From: Betaproteobacteria bacterium
GTDB taxonomy: Bacteria > Pseudomonadota > Gammaproteobacteria > Burkholderiales > SG8-41
Length of the DNA stretch: 64,000 nucleotides
Assembly (NCBI GenBank): GCA_025363575.1
Contig: JANYDM010000086.1
Span: forward strand, 34,758-98,757
Direction: 5' to 3'
Below are positions 25,929 through 34,181 of this stretch, one piece after another. The notes beneath the pieces were generated by a model. That model saw only the letters and a list, made by a program, of their open reading frames with translations, ran no database searches and was not told the origin of the DNA. Both the position numbers and the translations under genes were made by a program. Position 1 is the stretch's first letter; each line of letters begins with the position of its first letter.

Positions 25929-28193
25929 ATGACATTCAAAATTAATCGTCGTGAATTTCTCGCCTCCACCGGCGCGCTCACGGTATCCGTGCTGCTGCCC
26001 GGCCTCAAAGCCGATGCGGCAACGGACGCACAAGGGACGCGCCTGGGACTCAGGCCCGACCAGTTGTCGAGCTATATCAGCGTTAACCAGGATGGCAGCG
26101 TCGTCGGCTGGATCGGCAAGGTCGACATGGGCCAGGGCACCGAAATCGGCTGGCTCATGATGATCGCCGAAGAGCTCGATCTCTCGCCGGACCGCGTGAG
26201 CATGGTGCAGGGACACACCGGGGAAACCGTCGATCAAGGCGGCGCATCGGGCTCGACGGGCATCTGGTTCGGTGGCGCGGCATTGCGCAATGCGGCAGCC
26301 GAAGCGCGTCGCACGCTCGTCGGAATGGGCGCGGCAAAACTCGGCGTGTCCGCGGACCAGCTTGTCGTCAACGACGGCGTCATCAGCCCTCGCAGCGCAC
26401 CAGGCACCAAAGTGTCCTACGGCGAGCTCATTGGTGGACGCCAGTTCAACGTGCAACTCGAATGGAACAAACATTACGGCAATGAGCTGAAGGTCGTAGG
26501 CAAAGCCAAGCCCAAATCGCCGTCCGAGTACAAGATCATCGGCAAGCCGGGCCAGCGCCGCCGCGACATCGCGCCGAAAGTGCTCGGCGCCGCCGACAAC
26601 ATGATGGTCGACGTCAAGCTGCCGGGCATGCTGCACGGCCGCGTGTTGCGCCCGCCGGTGGCCGGCGCGGTGCCGGTGGCAGTCGACGAGGCGTCGGTGA
26701 AAAACATTCCCGGCGTGAAAATCGTGCGGCAAAAAGATTTCATCGGGCTGGTTGCGCCGAAAGAATGGGACGCGGTACGCGCCGCGCGCCAGTTGAGAGT
26801 GACATGGTCCGACGTGCCGCCGCCGTTTCCCGCGCAGAAAGACATCTACAACCACATCCGCGGCGCGAAATCGATGAAACGCGACGAGGACGTGAAAGTC
26901 GGCGATGTCGATGCCGCGTTCGCGGGCGCCGCAAAAATCGTCGAAGCCACTTACGAATGGCCGTTCCATTCGCACGCGTCGATGGCGCCCGCTTGCGGTG
27001 TCGCCGACATGCGCGAACACGAAGCCACGCTGTGGAGCGGCGGACAGAAGCCGCATCACTGCCGCGAAGGCGTCGCGCTGATGTTCAATCTGCCCGAGGA
27101 AAAGGTCAAAGTATTCTCGATGGTGGGACCGGGCTCGTATGGACGCAACGATTCGGGCGACGCGACGATGGACGCCGCCGTGCTGTCGAAAGCCGTCGGC
27201 AAGCCGGTGCGCGTGCAATACATGCGCAATGACGGCACCGGCTGGGATCCGAAGTCGCCGGCCTCCGTGCACACGTCACGCGCCGCGCTCGACAAGGACG
27301 GCAAGGTGATCGCGTGGGACTATGCGACCAAAGGATTCTCGCGGCGCGAATTCTTTCGCGATGAAGGCTCGCCCGAGCGCACGCTCGCCGGGCAACTGAT
27401 GGGCTGGCCGCTGAAACCCGTGTGGCTGTTGGGCGTGCCCGGCGAATCCTATTCGTTTGCCGCGCGCCGCAAAACTTCCGACACCATAGGGCCGCTGCTC
27501 AATCGCGCATCGCCGCTGCGCACGTCGCACTTCCGCGATCCGGGCGGCCCGCAGATCCATTTCGGCTCGGAGTCCTTCATCGACGAGCTTGCGCTCGCGG
27601 CCAACACCGATGCGGTCGAGTTCCGCCTGCGCTATCTTTCCCATCCGCAGGACCTCGCGGTGGTCAAGACCGTTGCCGAAAAAGCCGGCTGGCAGTCGCA
27701 CGTTGGCGCGAGGAAGCAAAGGCGCGGCGACGTTTACGTCGGCCAAGGCCTTTCCTATTCGGTGCGCGGAGCGACGCGCGTTGCCGTTATCGCCGAAGTC
27801 GAAGTCAGCAGGCAGACGCACCGCGTATGGGTGAAGCGCGTTTTTGTCGCGCACGATTGCGGCCAGGTGATCGCGCCCGATCTCTTGCGCCAGACGGTCG
27901 AAGCGCAAATCGTGCAGACCATCAGCCGCTCGGTCTACGAAGAAGTGAAGTTCGACGAACGCAACGTCACCAGCGTCGACTGGCAAACCTATCCGATACT
28001 CGACATGAAGGACGCGCCTGAATCTATCGACATCGTGCTGCTCGATCGGCCGGAACAGGCGCCGGCCGGAGCAGGCGAAGCGACCTGCCGGCCGATGCCG
28101 GCGGCGATCGCCAACGCGATTTTCGATGCGACCGGTGCGCGCTTGCGGCAGGCGCCGTTTACACCGGAAAGGTTGAAAGCCGCCTGGACGTAG
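25929..28193 (+). CDS. Molybdenum hydroxylase large subunit (xanthine dehydrogenase family, IorB-like), Tat-exported
   Basis: A 754-residue protein. A twin-arginine signal is clear at residues 6-11 (NRREFL), followed by the hydrophobic ASTGALTVSVLLPGL, so the folded complex is exported to the periplasm. Molybdopterin-binding segments include GWIGKVDMGQGTEIGW, QGGASGSTG and VGPGSYGRNDSGDATMDAA. The active-site glutamate is expected in GAGEATCRPMPAAIANA near the C-terminus. It pairs with the [2Fe-2S] subunit just upstream, which has no signal and may be carried along by this one. No cytochrome subunit follows in this window. The ModA-like binding protein at 32.1 kb could support molybdate supply, though this is conjecture. 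Confidence 0.92.
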   Translation: MTFKINRREFLASTGALTVSVLLPGLKADAATDAQGTRLGLRPDQLSSYISVNQDGSVVGWIGKVDMGQGTEIGWLMMIAEELDLSPDRVSMVQGHTGETVDQGGASGSTGIWFGGAALRNAAAEARRTLVGMGAAKLGVSADQLVVNDGVISPRSAPGTKVSYGELIGGRQFNVQLEWNKHYGNELKVVGKAKPKSPSEYKIIGKPGQRRRDIAPKVLGAADNMMVDVKLPGMLHGRVLRPPVAGAVPVAVDEASVKNIPGVKIVRQKDFIGLVAPKEWDAVRAARQLRVTWSDVPPPFPAQKDIYNHIRGAKSMKRDEDVKVGDVDAAFAGAAKIVEATYEWPFHSHASMAPACGVADMREHEATLWSGGQKPHHCREGVALMFNLPEEKVKVFSMVGPGSYGRNDSGDATMDAAVLSKAVGKPVRVQYMRNDGTGWDPKSPASVHTSRAALDKDGKVIAWDYATKGFSRREFFRDEGSPERTLAGQLMGWPLKPVWLLGVPGESYSFAARRKTSDTIGPLLNRASPLRTSHFRDPGGPQIHFGSESFIDELALAANTDAVEFRLRYLSHPQDLAVVKTVAEKAGWQSHVGARKQRRGDVYVGQGLSYSVRGATRVAVIAEVEVSRQTHRVWVKRVFVAHDCGQVIAPDLLRQTVEAQIVQTISRSVYEEVKFDERNVTSVDWQTYPILDMKDAPESIDIVLLDRPEQAPAGAGEATCRPMPAAIANAIFDATGARLRQAPFTPERLKAAWT

Positions 28194-28307
28194 GATGATT
28201 TTGACGGAAGTGAGGGCGGGGCTCGCTCATGTGAAGTTTAAGAATTGGCGGGTGAGTAACAGGGAATTTGGCGGATTGTAAAGTTGCTATAAACAGCGCG
28301 AGCAGTT

Positions 28308-29195
28308 TCATCGCCGCAATAAGGTAGCCATCAGAGCAAGTGTATGCTCTGCCGTGCCGATTACAAATTGAGCCTCAGCCCTTGTATAGCGCCCTGACGC
28401 CTCTCGACGATGCACGGCATGATTGCCCAACTCCTTCAATCTCGAGACAATGCCCGCATAGACTTTTCCGCGCGCATCATCAGTTCTTGCTGCAAAAGCT
28501 TTCTCGAGCTCTGCCGCTTGATGGTTCACGTTAATCGCTGCGGACAGTGATTCAATAGCTCTACGACACGCAGTGACTGCCTCATCGTAAGCCCCATGAT
28601 TCACTTGATCCCGTGCATCTTTTATGTGGCCAATCGCCGCATCAAACTCCGGAGATTCGAGGACCGGGTAAGCGATTTCAAGTAAAGCCACTCGCGTATT
28701 TGCTAGGCTATTTAATAGACCGATCCATTTGTCTCTCGGAATTGCAGTCCGAATAGGACGAATATCGCAGTTAAGCACCCCGTGCGCATCAAACATAGCA
28801 GGCCAGAGGGTCAGCCATAAGTTGAGTTCTCGACCCGCTCGATTCTGCTCCAACCGTTCAAGGCGAATCCAATCTAGGTCGCAAACCATCTCGACCTGAC
28901 TATCGAAAATTACGGAGGTCGATGATCGTATAGGATGCCGTGGCCCTATCCATTTCAGATCGCCAACAACGTTGGTATGCTCCTCTAGCCTTACCTCTCC
29001 ATGCACATCTCGCACCTCGAACCTCTGCATCGGTCTATTCGGCTCAAAAACATTTTTAGGATTTTCTTGGAGCACAATGCCGAGACGAAACATCAACCGT
29101 GGAAATAAGCCGGCAACTGCAACTGCATCCTGCACCCGGATGCGACCGACAATCCAACTGCTTACAGAAAGTTCATTTTCGCCGAAGGAATGCAC
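28308..29195 (-). CDS. HEPN-like protein of unknown function, coupled to the ApeA-type gene
   Basis: I do not recognise the N-terminal 150 residues of this 295-residue protein. The C-terminal part, about 185-295, looks all-helical: YDEAVTACRRAIESLSAAI, then RLKELGNHAVHRREA, then RAEAQFVIGTAEHTLALMAT. The segment Arg252 to His259 fits an RX6H pattern, and GN-x3-H is typical of HEPN domains in defence proteins. The start is a GTG at 29195 whose GAGGAG lies inside the last codons of the upstream ApeA-type gene, only five bases separating stop and start. That coupling suggests one complex or a toxin-partner pair. Lower GC than the flanks marks it as acquired DNA. HEPN assignment is by eye. Confidence 0.6.
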   Translation of the reverse strand: MHSFGENELSVSSWIVGRIRVQDAVAVAGLFPRLMFRLGIVLQENPKNVFEPNRPMQRFEVRDVHGEVRLEEHTNVVGDLKWIGPRHPIRSSTSVIFDSQVEMVCDLDWIRLERLEQNRAGRELNLWLTLWPAMFDAHGVLNCDIRPIRTAIPRDKWIGLLNSLANTRVALLEIAYPVLESPEFDAAIGHIKDARDQVNHGAYDEAVTACRRAIESLSAAINVNHQAAELEKAFAARTDDARGKVYAGIVSRLKELGNHAVHRREASGRYTRAEAQFVIGTAEHTLALMATLLRR

Positions 29196-29200
29196 GTCGC

Positions 29201-30802
29201 TTACTCCTCAGTTCGAGTCGATCCCGGTTTTTCACTCGACGAACTCGGCACGTTGTTAACCGATGGCTCGTCATGCGTTTTTTGTTCCAGGACCGTCATA
29301 ATCACCCCGGCGGTGTCGCTCGGGTCGGTACGGCGTCGCTCAATAGCGTTAAGCTGTGTGAGATGCCGCGACGAATCACTCGCATTACACAGCGACTTGA
29401 AAATTGCTTTTTTAGGCATGCCCATCAGGTTGAGGTAAAGCGCGCGCAGGAGGTGACGCATTCGCACGTTTGCGTTATACATACCTTGGCCATCGAGTAC
29501 ATTGGCTCGGGAGTCCTCATCCCAATGCGTGTAGTAATTCCGCGTATCTATCCAACGCTGCGGCACTTCCCCTTTCGTCCCGATAATCATTACTCGAATC
29601 GGGTCCCCGAGAAGTTCCGTCAGCGCGTCCAGCCGTTTACGTAGGGAAATTTCGTTTCCATACCTGATGCGCGAGCGCAGGGCAGCCTTGTGATCGGACC
29701 CGAGCTCGGTTGGAATCGCATCACCTAGGGCCTTTTTCACCGCTTCGTAGCTAGTGTCGTCCGTGTAGTGGTCATCGAACAAAGCGCGATGAAAGCCCTC
29801 CAACGCCTGTATGAGCGATAGAAATTCCACATGCACCCATAGCTTTTCAGAAGCCATCACACTCAAGGCCAACTGACTTGGCATGTGCACCCTAGGGTAT
29901 ATTTCGAACCAGCGAGCCACCACGGCCGCGAGTTCGACTTCCATAGTACCTCGCAGCATATAGAAGTCTGAAAGCTTGGTGTACTGACAGTATTTCGCGT
30001 CGCGTAATGCCACTAAGACGGATACGTAGCGATGTGGCTGACCGATAGAACCTAGGATCAAGTCTGGCGACATTGATGCACCAGCGAGGAAAGCCAGCAG
30101 TGTGGTGATCTTTTGGATCTGCTCAAGGTACCACTCGATTGGCTGTGGTGCATCGGGTCGAATTTTGACCCAGCCAGATGTAGTCAAGACAATGGATGTA
30201 GGGTCAAGGACGTTAGCATCACGGCTAATGAGGTCCCAATCCAAGGTCGCATAGACGCATGACACACGCGTAGTCACTTCGGGCATACTCAACACGCGAT
30301 AGCTCATTGTCCGGCTGTTCGTCGCTTGGTCGTCATCGAAGGAACGGTCAACGATGCGCTTGGACATCCACATCTGTAAGCTAGGCATGCGGCACCGCAT
30401 TTCGGGATAAGCGAAGTTCGCGGGTAGATGCGCGCCGACCAGTAGCAGGCTTGTATGCAAACGTTCCGGCTGTCGCATGCCGCCTGACCCGAAATTCATG
30501 GAGAAGGCCGTGCGCTGGGCGTTCACCAACGTCATGGCATCACCGTCGCGGGTCTTGCCATAGACCAACGGATAGCCCTCAGTGTCGCCAATATGAAATG
30601 CCCCGCGCACCGACCGGAAAGCGTCATTCAAATGAAGCTCGGTGTGATCGGGCGTGTAGCTTAAACTACCTGCAATTGGGCGGTCGGGCGCGTCTGGCAA
30701 ATACCATTCGCCAGACGTATCGAAGCGCTCGCTTAGTGGCCGATTTGGCATCGTGACTGATCGAATAATAGGTAGTTTAGCGTTATCGTTAAAGCTCTTC
30801 AT
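29201..30802 (-). CDS. ApeA-type HEPN-domain protein, putative anti-phage RNase
   Basis: A 533-residue protein. The N-terminal beta-rich domain opens GEWYLPDAPDRPIAGSLSY, as in the ApeA N-terminal domain 1, and extends to about residue 290. The helical C-terminal domain (about 310-465) carries RNYYTH at 421-426, an RX4H motif characteristic of HEPN ribonucleases. ApeA was reported as a single-gene anti-phage system thought to cleave RNA and stop growth on infection; that role is transferred here from family resemblance. AGGAG six bases before the ATG supports the start. It is the first gene of a two-gene unit with the HEPN-like gene downstream and lies in lower-GC DNA, as expected for a mobile defence gene. 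Confidence 0.8.
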   Translation of the reverse strand: MKSFNDNAKLPIIRSVTMPNRPLSERFDTSGEWYLPDAPDRPIAGSLSYTPDHTELHLNDAFRSVRGAFHIGDTEGYPLVYGKTRDGDAMTLVNAQRTAFSMNFGSGGMRQPERLHTSLLLVGAHLPANFAYPEMRCRMPSLQMWMSKRIVDRSFDDDQATNSRTMSYRVLSMPEVTTRVSCVYATLDWDLISRDANVLDPTSIVLTTSGWVKIRPDAPQPIEWYLEQIQKITTLLAFLAGASMSPDLILGSIGQPHRYVSVLVALRDAKYCQYTKLSDFYMLRGTMEVELAAVVARWFEIYPRVHMPSQLALSVMASEKLWVHVEFLSLIQALEGFHRALFDDHYTDDTSYEAVKKALGDAIPTELGSDHKAALRSRIRYGNEISLRKRLDALTELLGDPIRVMIIGTKGEVPQRWIDTRNYYTHWDEDSRANVLDGQGMYNANVRMRHLLRALYLNLMGMPKKAIFKSLCNASDSSRHLTQLNAIERRRTDPSDTAGVIMTVLEQKTHDEPSVNNVPSSSSEKPGSTRTEE

Positions 30803-30994
30803 AAAGAGCTCCTAACGATTGTCTAAGGCATTCTAGCCTGACGGCCGCCCTGAAATGGCGAAGGTTCAAAAGCCGAAATTTGCTACCCGAAACGCAAGTG
30901 CCATAATTGTATCGACACTACAAATCCGCATTGTTCGACATTCAAGCGTTTGGGGAAAGTGGTCGACTACTAGACAAACAATTTAGGCGGTTAG

Positions 30995-31459
30995 ATGACT
31001 GAACTTCAGAAAATTGTTGTCACCGCGGCCTTCACCATCATCGGAGGCGTGTTCGTTTACGTTATCGGACAGTTTATTTCCAAGTTTCTTATTGAGCCTA
31101 TTCACGAATTGAAAAAAACAATCGGCGAAGTCAGCTTCAACTTGGCGTTCCATGCGCCAGTAATTCACACTCCGGCCGCGCGCAAAACCGGACGGCCTGA
31201 AAAAGCGTGCGAAGCTCTAATGAAAAGCTCTTGCGACCTTCTGGCGCGTGTAAATGCTATCCCGTTCTATGGGATTCTTTCTAAGATTTCGCTGCGATTT
31301 CTTCCGCCCAAGCAAGCTATCGTTGCAGCGGCTGTACAACTCCGCGGGCTATCGACTTATGTTCACGAGACCGCCGCTAACGCAAATGACTCGCTTGATG
31401 CGATTGCCAAACGAGTGGCTAAGATCGAGAAGAATCTTGGGCTGGCCCCGCTGGAATGA
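30995..31459 (+). CDS. Small membrane-anchored protein of unknown function
   Basis: A 154-residue protein with one strong N-terminal membrane helix, about residues 10-30 (TAAFTIIGGVFVYVIGQFI), and a cytoplasmic or periplasmic soluble part with basic and helical character. The final 40 residues, from about 115, resemble an amphipathic helix or short coiled coil (NDSLDAIAKRVAKIEKNL). No catalytic motif is visible. It is divergent from the ApeA-type gene across a 190-base AT-rich gap and precedes the AbiU2-like gene by 69 bases. The defence-island setting makes a membrane sensor or effector conceivable, but nothing in the sequence proves it. Confidence 0.6.
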   Translation: MTELQKIVVTAAFTIIGGVFVYVIGQFISKFLIEPIHELKKTIGEVSFNLAFHAPVIHTPAARKTGRPEKACEALMKSSCDLLARVNAIPFYGILSKISLRFLPPKQAIVAAAVQLRGLSTYVHETAANANDSLDAIAKRVAKIEKNLGLAPLE

Positions 31460-31528
31460 ACCGGGCTGACACCGCTAAAATTACACTCACATGCAGCCCG
31501 TCCTCAGGGCGAATAATAAGGATCTTCA

Positions 31529-32091
31529 ATGAGTACAGCACGCGTAATAACGGAAGAGCTAATTGAAGAAGGAATGGCTGCCCGCGCCCATTTCCAGGTT
31601 TGGTGGACGCTTCGGAATCTAGCCCTTCCTCAGTATCTATCAACGATGAACAATCTCGATTACGTAGACTTTTTTCACGCCTCGAATTCTGGGCATTACA
31701 AATTGTTCTTTATTTCATTGTCGAAAATATTCGACCGTGATGATCGGGTTAGTGGGGTCAAAGCACTGCGAGAAGATTGCTAGGCGAGGGTAGGGCCGAC
31801 TTGGCACTCTACGTCGAGCGCCAACTAAAGCCACTTACAAGCCTAGTAAGTCGAATACTGCGCATTCGCAATATGTCGATAGCGCACAACGACCGAACGA
31901 TACCCAGAACAAAGGTATATACGATTCGCGGCATTACGCCGAATGAAATTCGGCGTGTAATTGACAAGGTTTGCGGTGTCGTAAATTACATCGCTGAAGA
32001 TCTGGGAATTCGAAATACAATTTTTGATAGCAATCGCCTTGAGTGTGCCACCATGAATATGCTCAAGGCCCTCAAACATGGTCAAATCTGA
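31529..32091 (+). pseudogene. AbiU2-like HEPN protein interrupted by a frameshift
   Basis: The first frame gives 84 residues ending LFFISLSKIFDRDDRVSG..ALRED before TAG at 31781. The second frame continues LLGEGRADLALYVERQLKPL and RILRIRNMSIAHNDR to 32091. Adding one base near 31776-31778 joins them into about 187 residues, the length expected of AbiU2-type HEPN proteins. RNMSIAH (about residues 114-120 when joined) fits the RX5H HEPN motif and is followed by Asn-Asp. AbiU2-like proteins occur in abortive-infection systems. The lesion is a one-base loss by appearance, so it may be a true inactivation or a base-calling error; a -1 slippery site is not evident. Confidence 0.65.
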
Positions 32092-32128
32092 GGCAGATTG
32101 CAGCAATTCAGGATTACGTTTTTCCGCT

Positions 32129-32893
32129 TCACTTCGCCGCAGGCGGTTCCAATCCTTTGGCGCTCATGGCCTGCACCACGGCCGGATCGCTCAAGTATTT
32201 GAGCAGTGCACGCGCGGCCTCCGGTGCTTTTGCGTTCACGCCAACGCCAGCAGCCATATAAACATATTCCTGCGCCGCGGCGGGGAGCGGGCCGATGTAT
32301 TCAAGCTGCGTGTAAGAGAGCCCCGCCCCGACGCCTGTAATGCCGAGCTCCGCTTCGCCGGACTCGACGAGCGACGCCATGTTGCTGCTCGACTTGATCC
32401 GCGGCTTCATGGCTTCGGTGATGCCTAGTTTGTCGAGCACCTTGAGGAAGCCGATGCCGCTCTCGCCGGTCGCAGAGTAGGAGAAGAGCCGTACGTTGAG
32501 CAAAGTGCGCTTGAAAGACTCCACCGTGCTGATGTCGGGCAGCGGCGAGCCCTTATGCCCAACGATTGCAAGGCCCGTGCGGCCCATAATGTGCGACGCA
32601 CCGGCGGCGATCTGGCCTTGCTGCGTCAGATCGTCGATCGCTTTCGGGCTGACGACAATCATGTCGAAGTCCTCGCCCGCGGCTATGCGCTTGCGCGTGG
32701 TCGCGATGTTAGAAAACGTGATGACGACCGTGTGGCCGGTCGCCCGTTCGAAATCCTGGGCGGCCATGCGCAGCGCAGTCGTTGCGGCGGGCGTGGACAT
32801 GATTTTTATTTCGGCTGCATTGACGGGCATGGCGATCGCTCCGGCCACGACGAGCGCGGCGATGACAGGAAGATAATCCGGAATAGAGAACAT
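32129..32893 (-). CDS. ModA-like periplasmic substrate-binding protein
   Basis: A 254-residue exported protein. The signal peptide covers about residues 1-26 and is cut after MPVNA. The mature part starts AEIKIMSTPAATTALRMAAQ, and FDMIVVSPKAIDDL and MGRTGLAIVGHKGSPLPDIS follow, as in the molybdate/tungstate binding protein class. Family members deliver oxyanions or other small anions to an ABC importer. No modB or modC is next to it, so its partner is elsewhere or it acts alone. It may have adjoined the molybdenum hydroxylase before the defence island was inserted; that is speculation. Sulfate or organic-acid binding are alternatives. Confidence 0.78.
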   Translation of the reverse strand: MFSIPDYLPVIAALVVAGAIAMPVNAAEIKIMSTPAATTALRMAAQDFERATGHTVVITFSNIATTRKRIAAGEDFDMIVVSPKAIDDLTQQGQIAAGASHIMGRTGLAIVGHKGSPLPDISTVESFKRTLLNVRLFSYSATGESGIGFLKVLDKLGITEAMKPRIKSSSNMASLVESGEAELGITGVGAGLSYTQLEYIGPLPAAAQEYVYMAAGVGVNAKAPEAARALLKYLSDPAVVQAMSAKGLEPPAAK

Positions 32894-32928
32894 GGATTTG
32901 GATAAATGCAGTCAGTTAAATTTACGCT

Positions 32929-34152
32929 TCACGCCCGCGAAAACAATATGCACGAAGGACTCCCGGTCTCTATTACCTGCCCGGTCGCCGTGAGCTTGCC
33001 GCTCTGCGGGTCGACGCGGAAGGCGACGATGTTATGGCTGTCGAGGTTGGCCGCATAGAGCATGCTGCCGCCCGCGGCGAGCGTGAAGAAGCGCGGCGTT
33101 TTGCCGCGCGTCGATTCCCAGCCCGCGGGCGCGAGTTCACCGCTTGCCTGATCGACGCTGAAGATCGCGATGCTGTTGTGCCCGCGGTTCGACACGTAAA
33201 CGAATTTACCCGAGGGCGCGACGAAAATCTCCGCCGGCGAGTTATTACCGGTGTAATTCGTCGGCAGCGTCGTAATGACTTCGAACGGCTTGAACTCGCC
33301 GCGCGTCATGTCCCACTGGCAGGCGAGGACAGTGGAGTCGAGTTCGTTGACGACATACGCCCACGGCTGCGCGGGATGGAAGGCCATGTGGCGCGGCCCG
33401 GCGCCATTGCGTGTGCGCACGAAACCGGGATCGTTGGCGACGAGCTTGCCGCTAGCCGTATCGAGACGATAAATGAGCACGCGGTCGACGCCGCGGTCGG
33501 GCGCGACGAGAAAGCGACCGCCGGGATCGAACGATACGTAATGCGGATGCGGGCCTTCGCCGCTCTGGTTGCGATGCGGGCCGGCTTCGAACGTCGTGGG
33601 CACCATGTCCGAGTGTGGCGCCAGCGATCCGTCGTCGCGGCGCGGGAACACTGCAACACCGGGACCGTTGCCGATCACGAGATAGCGATTGCCTGGATCG
33701 ACCGTCAGGTGGGTCGAGTTCACGCCGTCGGTCGGCTGCTTGTTCAGGAAAGTGATTTTTCCGCTCGCGCGGTCGATCGCATAGGCGCTGACTTCGGTGC
33801 CGTCGCCGTGGACGGAATACAGAAATTTCTGCTGGCGGTCAAACGCAATGAACTGCGGGTTCTCGACAGTCGGCAGCACCTGCACAAGTTTCCATTCGCC
33901 GGCGGGTCCGTCCATGCGGTAGACGCTGATGCCATCGCCTTTTGCGCCGCGCTTGCGTGTCGTGAAGCAGCCGATATAGATGAATGTCGGCACTGAATCG
34001 GGTGCATCCGCATGCGCGCGCGCCGGCGCCAAGACGCCCACCGCGAGCGCCGCAGCCCCGCCGGCGATTTGCTGCAGAACTTTACGGCGGCCGCCGGAAT
34101 CGGCAGCCGGCACTGGTATTGCCGCGGGTTTCCATCCGCTCCGATCCGTCAT
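32929..34152 (-). CDS. Lactonase-family (6-phosphogluconolactonase/YbhE-type) beta-propeller protein, probably exported
   Basis: A 407-residue protein. A twin-arginine-like leader, GGRRKVLQQIAGGAAALAVG, suggests export. The propeller then shows the repeating seven-bladed pattern, for example NPQFIAFDRQQKFLYSVHGD, HPHYVSFDPGGRFLVAPDRG, GAGPRHMAFHPAQPWAYVVN and SPAEIFVAPSGKFVYVSNRG, each with the histidine or glutamate typical of cyclo-lactonases and muconate cyclising enzymes. Cytoplasmic relatives hydrolyse 6-phosphogluconolactone. The exported location makes a sugar lactone or other lactone more likely. GGGGAGG precedes the ATG at 34152. It is followed by the ModA-like gene after 35 bases on the same strand. 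Confidence 0.88.
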   Translation of the reverse strand: MTDRSGWKPAAIPVPAADSGGRRKVLQQIAGGAAALAVGVLAPARAHADAPDSVPTFIYIGCFTTRKRGAKGDGISVYRMDGPAGEWKLVQVLPTVENPQFIAFDRQQKFLYSVHGDGTEVSAYAIDRASGKITFLNKQPTDGVNSTHLTVDPGNRYLVIGNGPGVAVFPRRDDGSLAPHSDMVPTTFEAGPHRNQSGEGPHPHYVSFDPGGRFLVAPDRGVDRVLIYRLDTASGKLVANDPGFVRTRNGAGPRHMAFHPAQPWAYVVNELDSTVLACQWDMTRGEFKPFEVITTLPTNYTGNNSPAEIFVAPSGKFVYVSNRGHNSIAIFSVDQASGELAPAGWESTRGKTPRFFTLAAGGSMLYAANLDSHNIVAFRVDPQSGKLTATGQVIETGSPSCILFSRA

Positions 34153-34181
34153 GCGCCTCCCCTTATTTACTTAATCGAACT

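Noticed and set aside
31753..31783. Programmed -1 frameshifting in the AbiU2-like gene
   Set aside because: No slippery heptamer of the X-XXY-YYZ type or following stem-loop was found, so a mutation or base-calling error is more likely.
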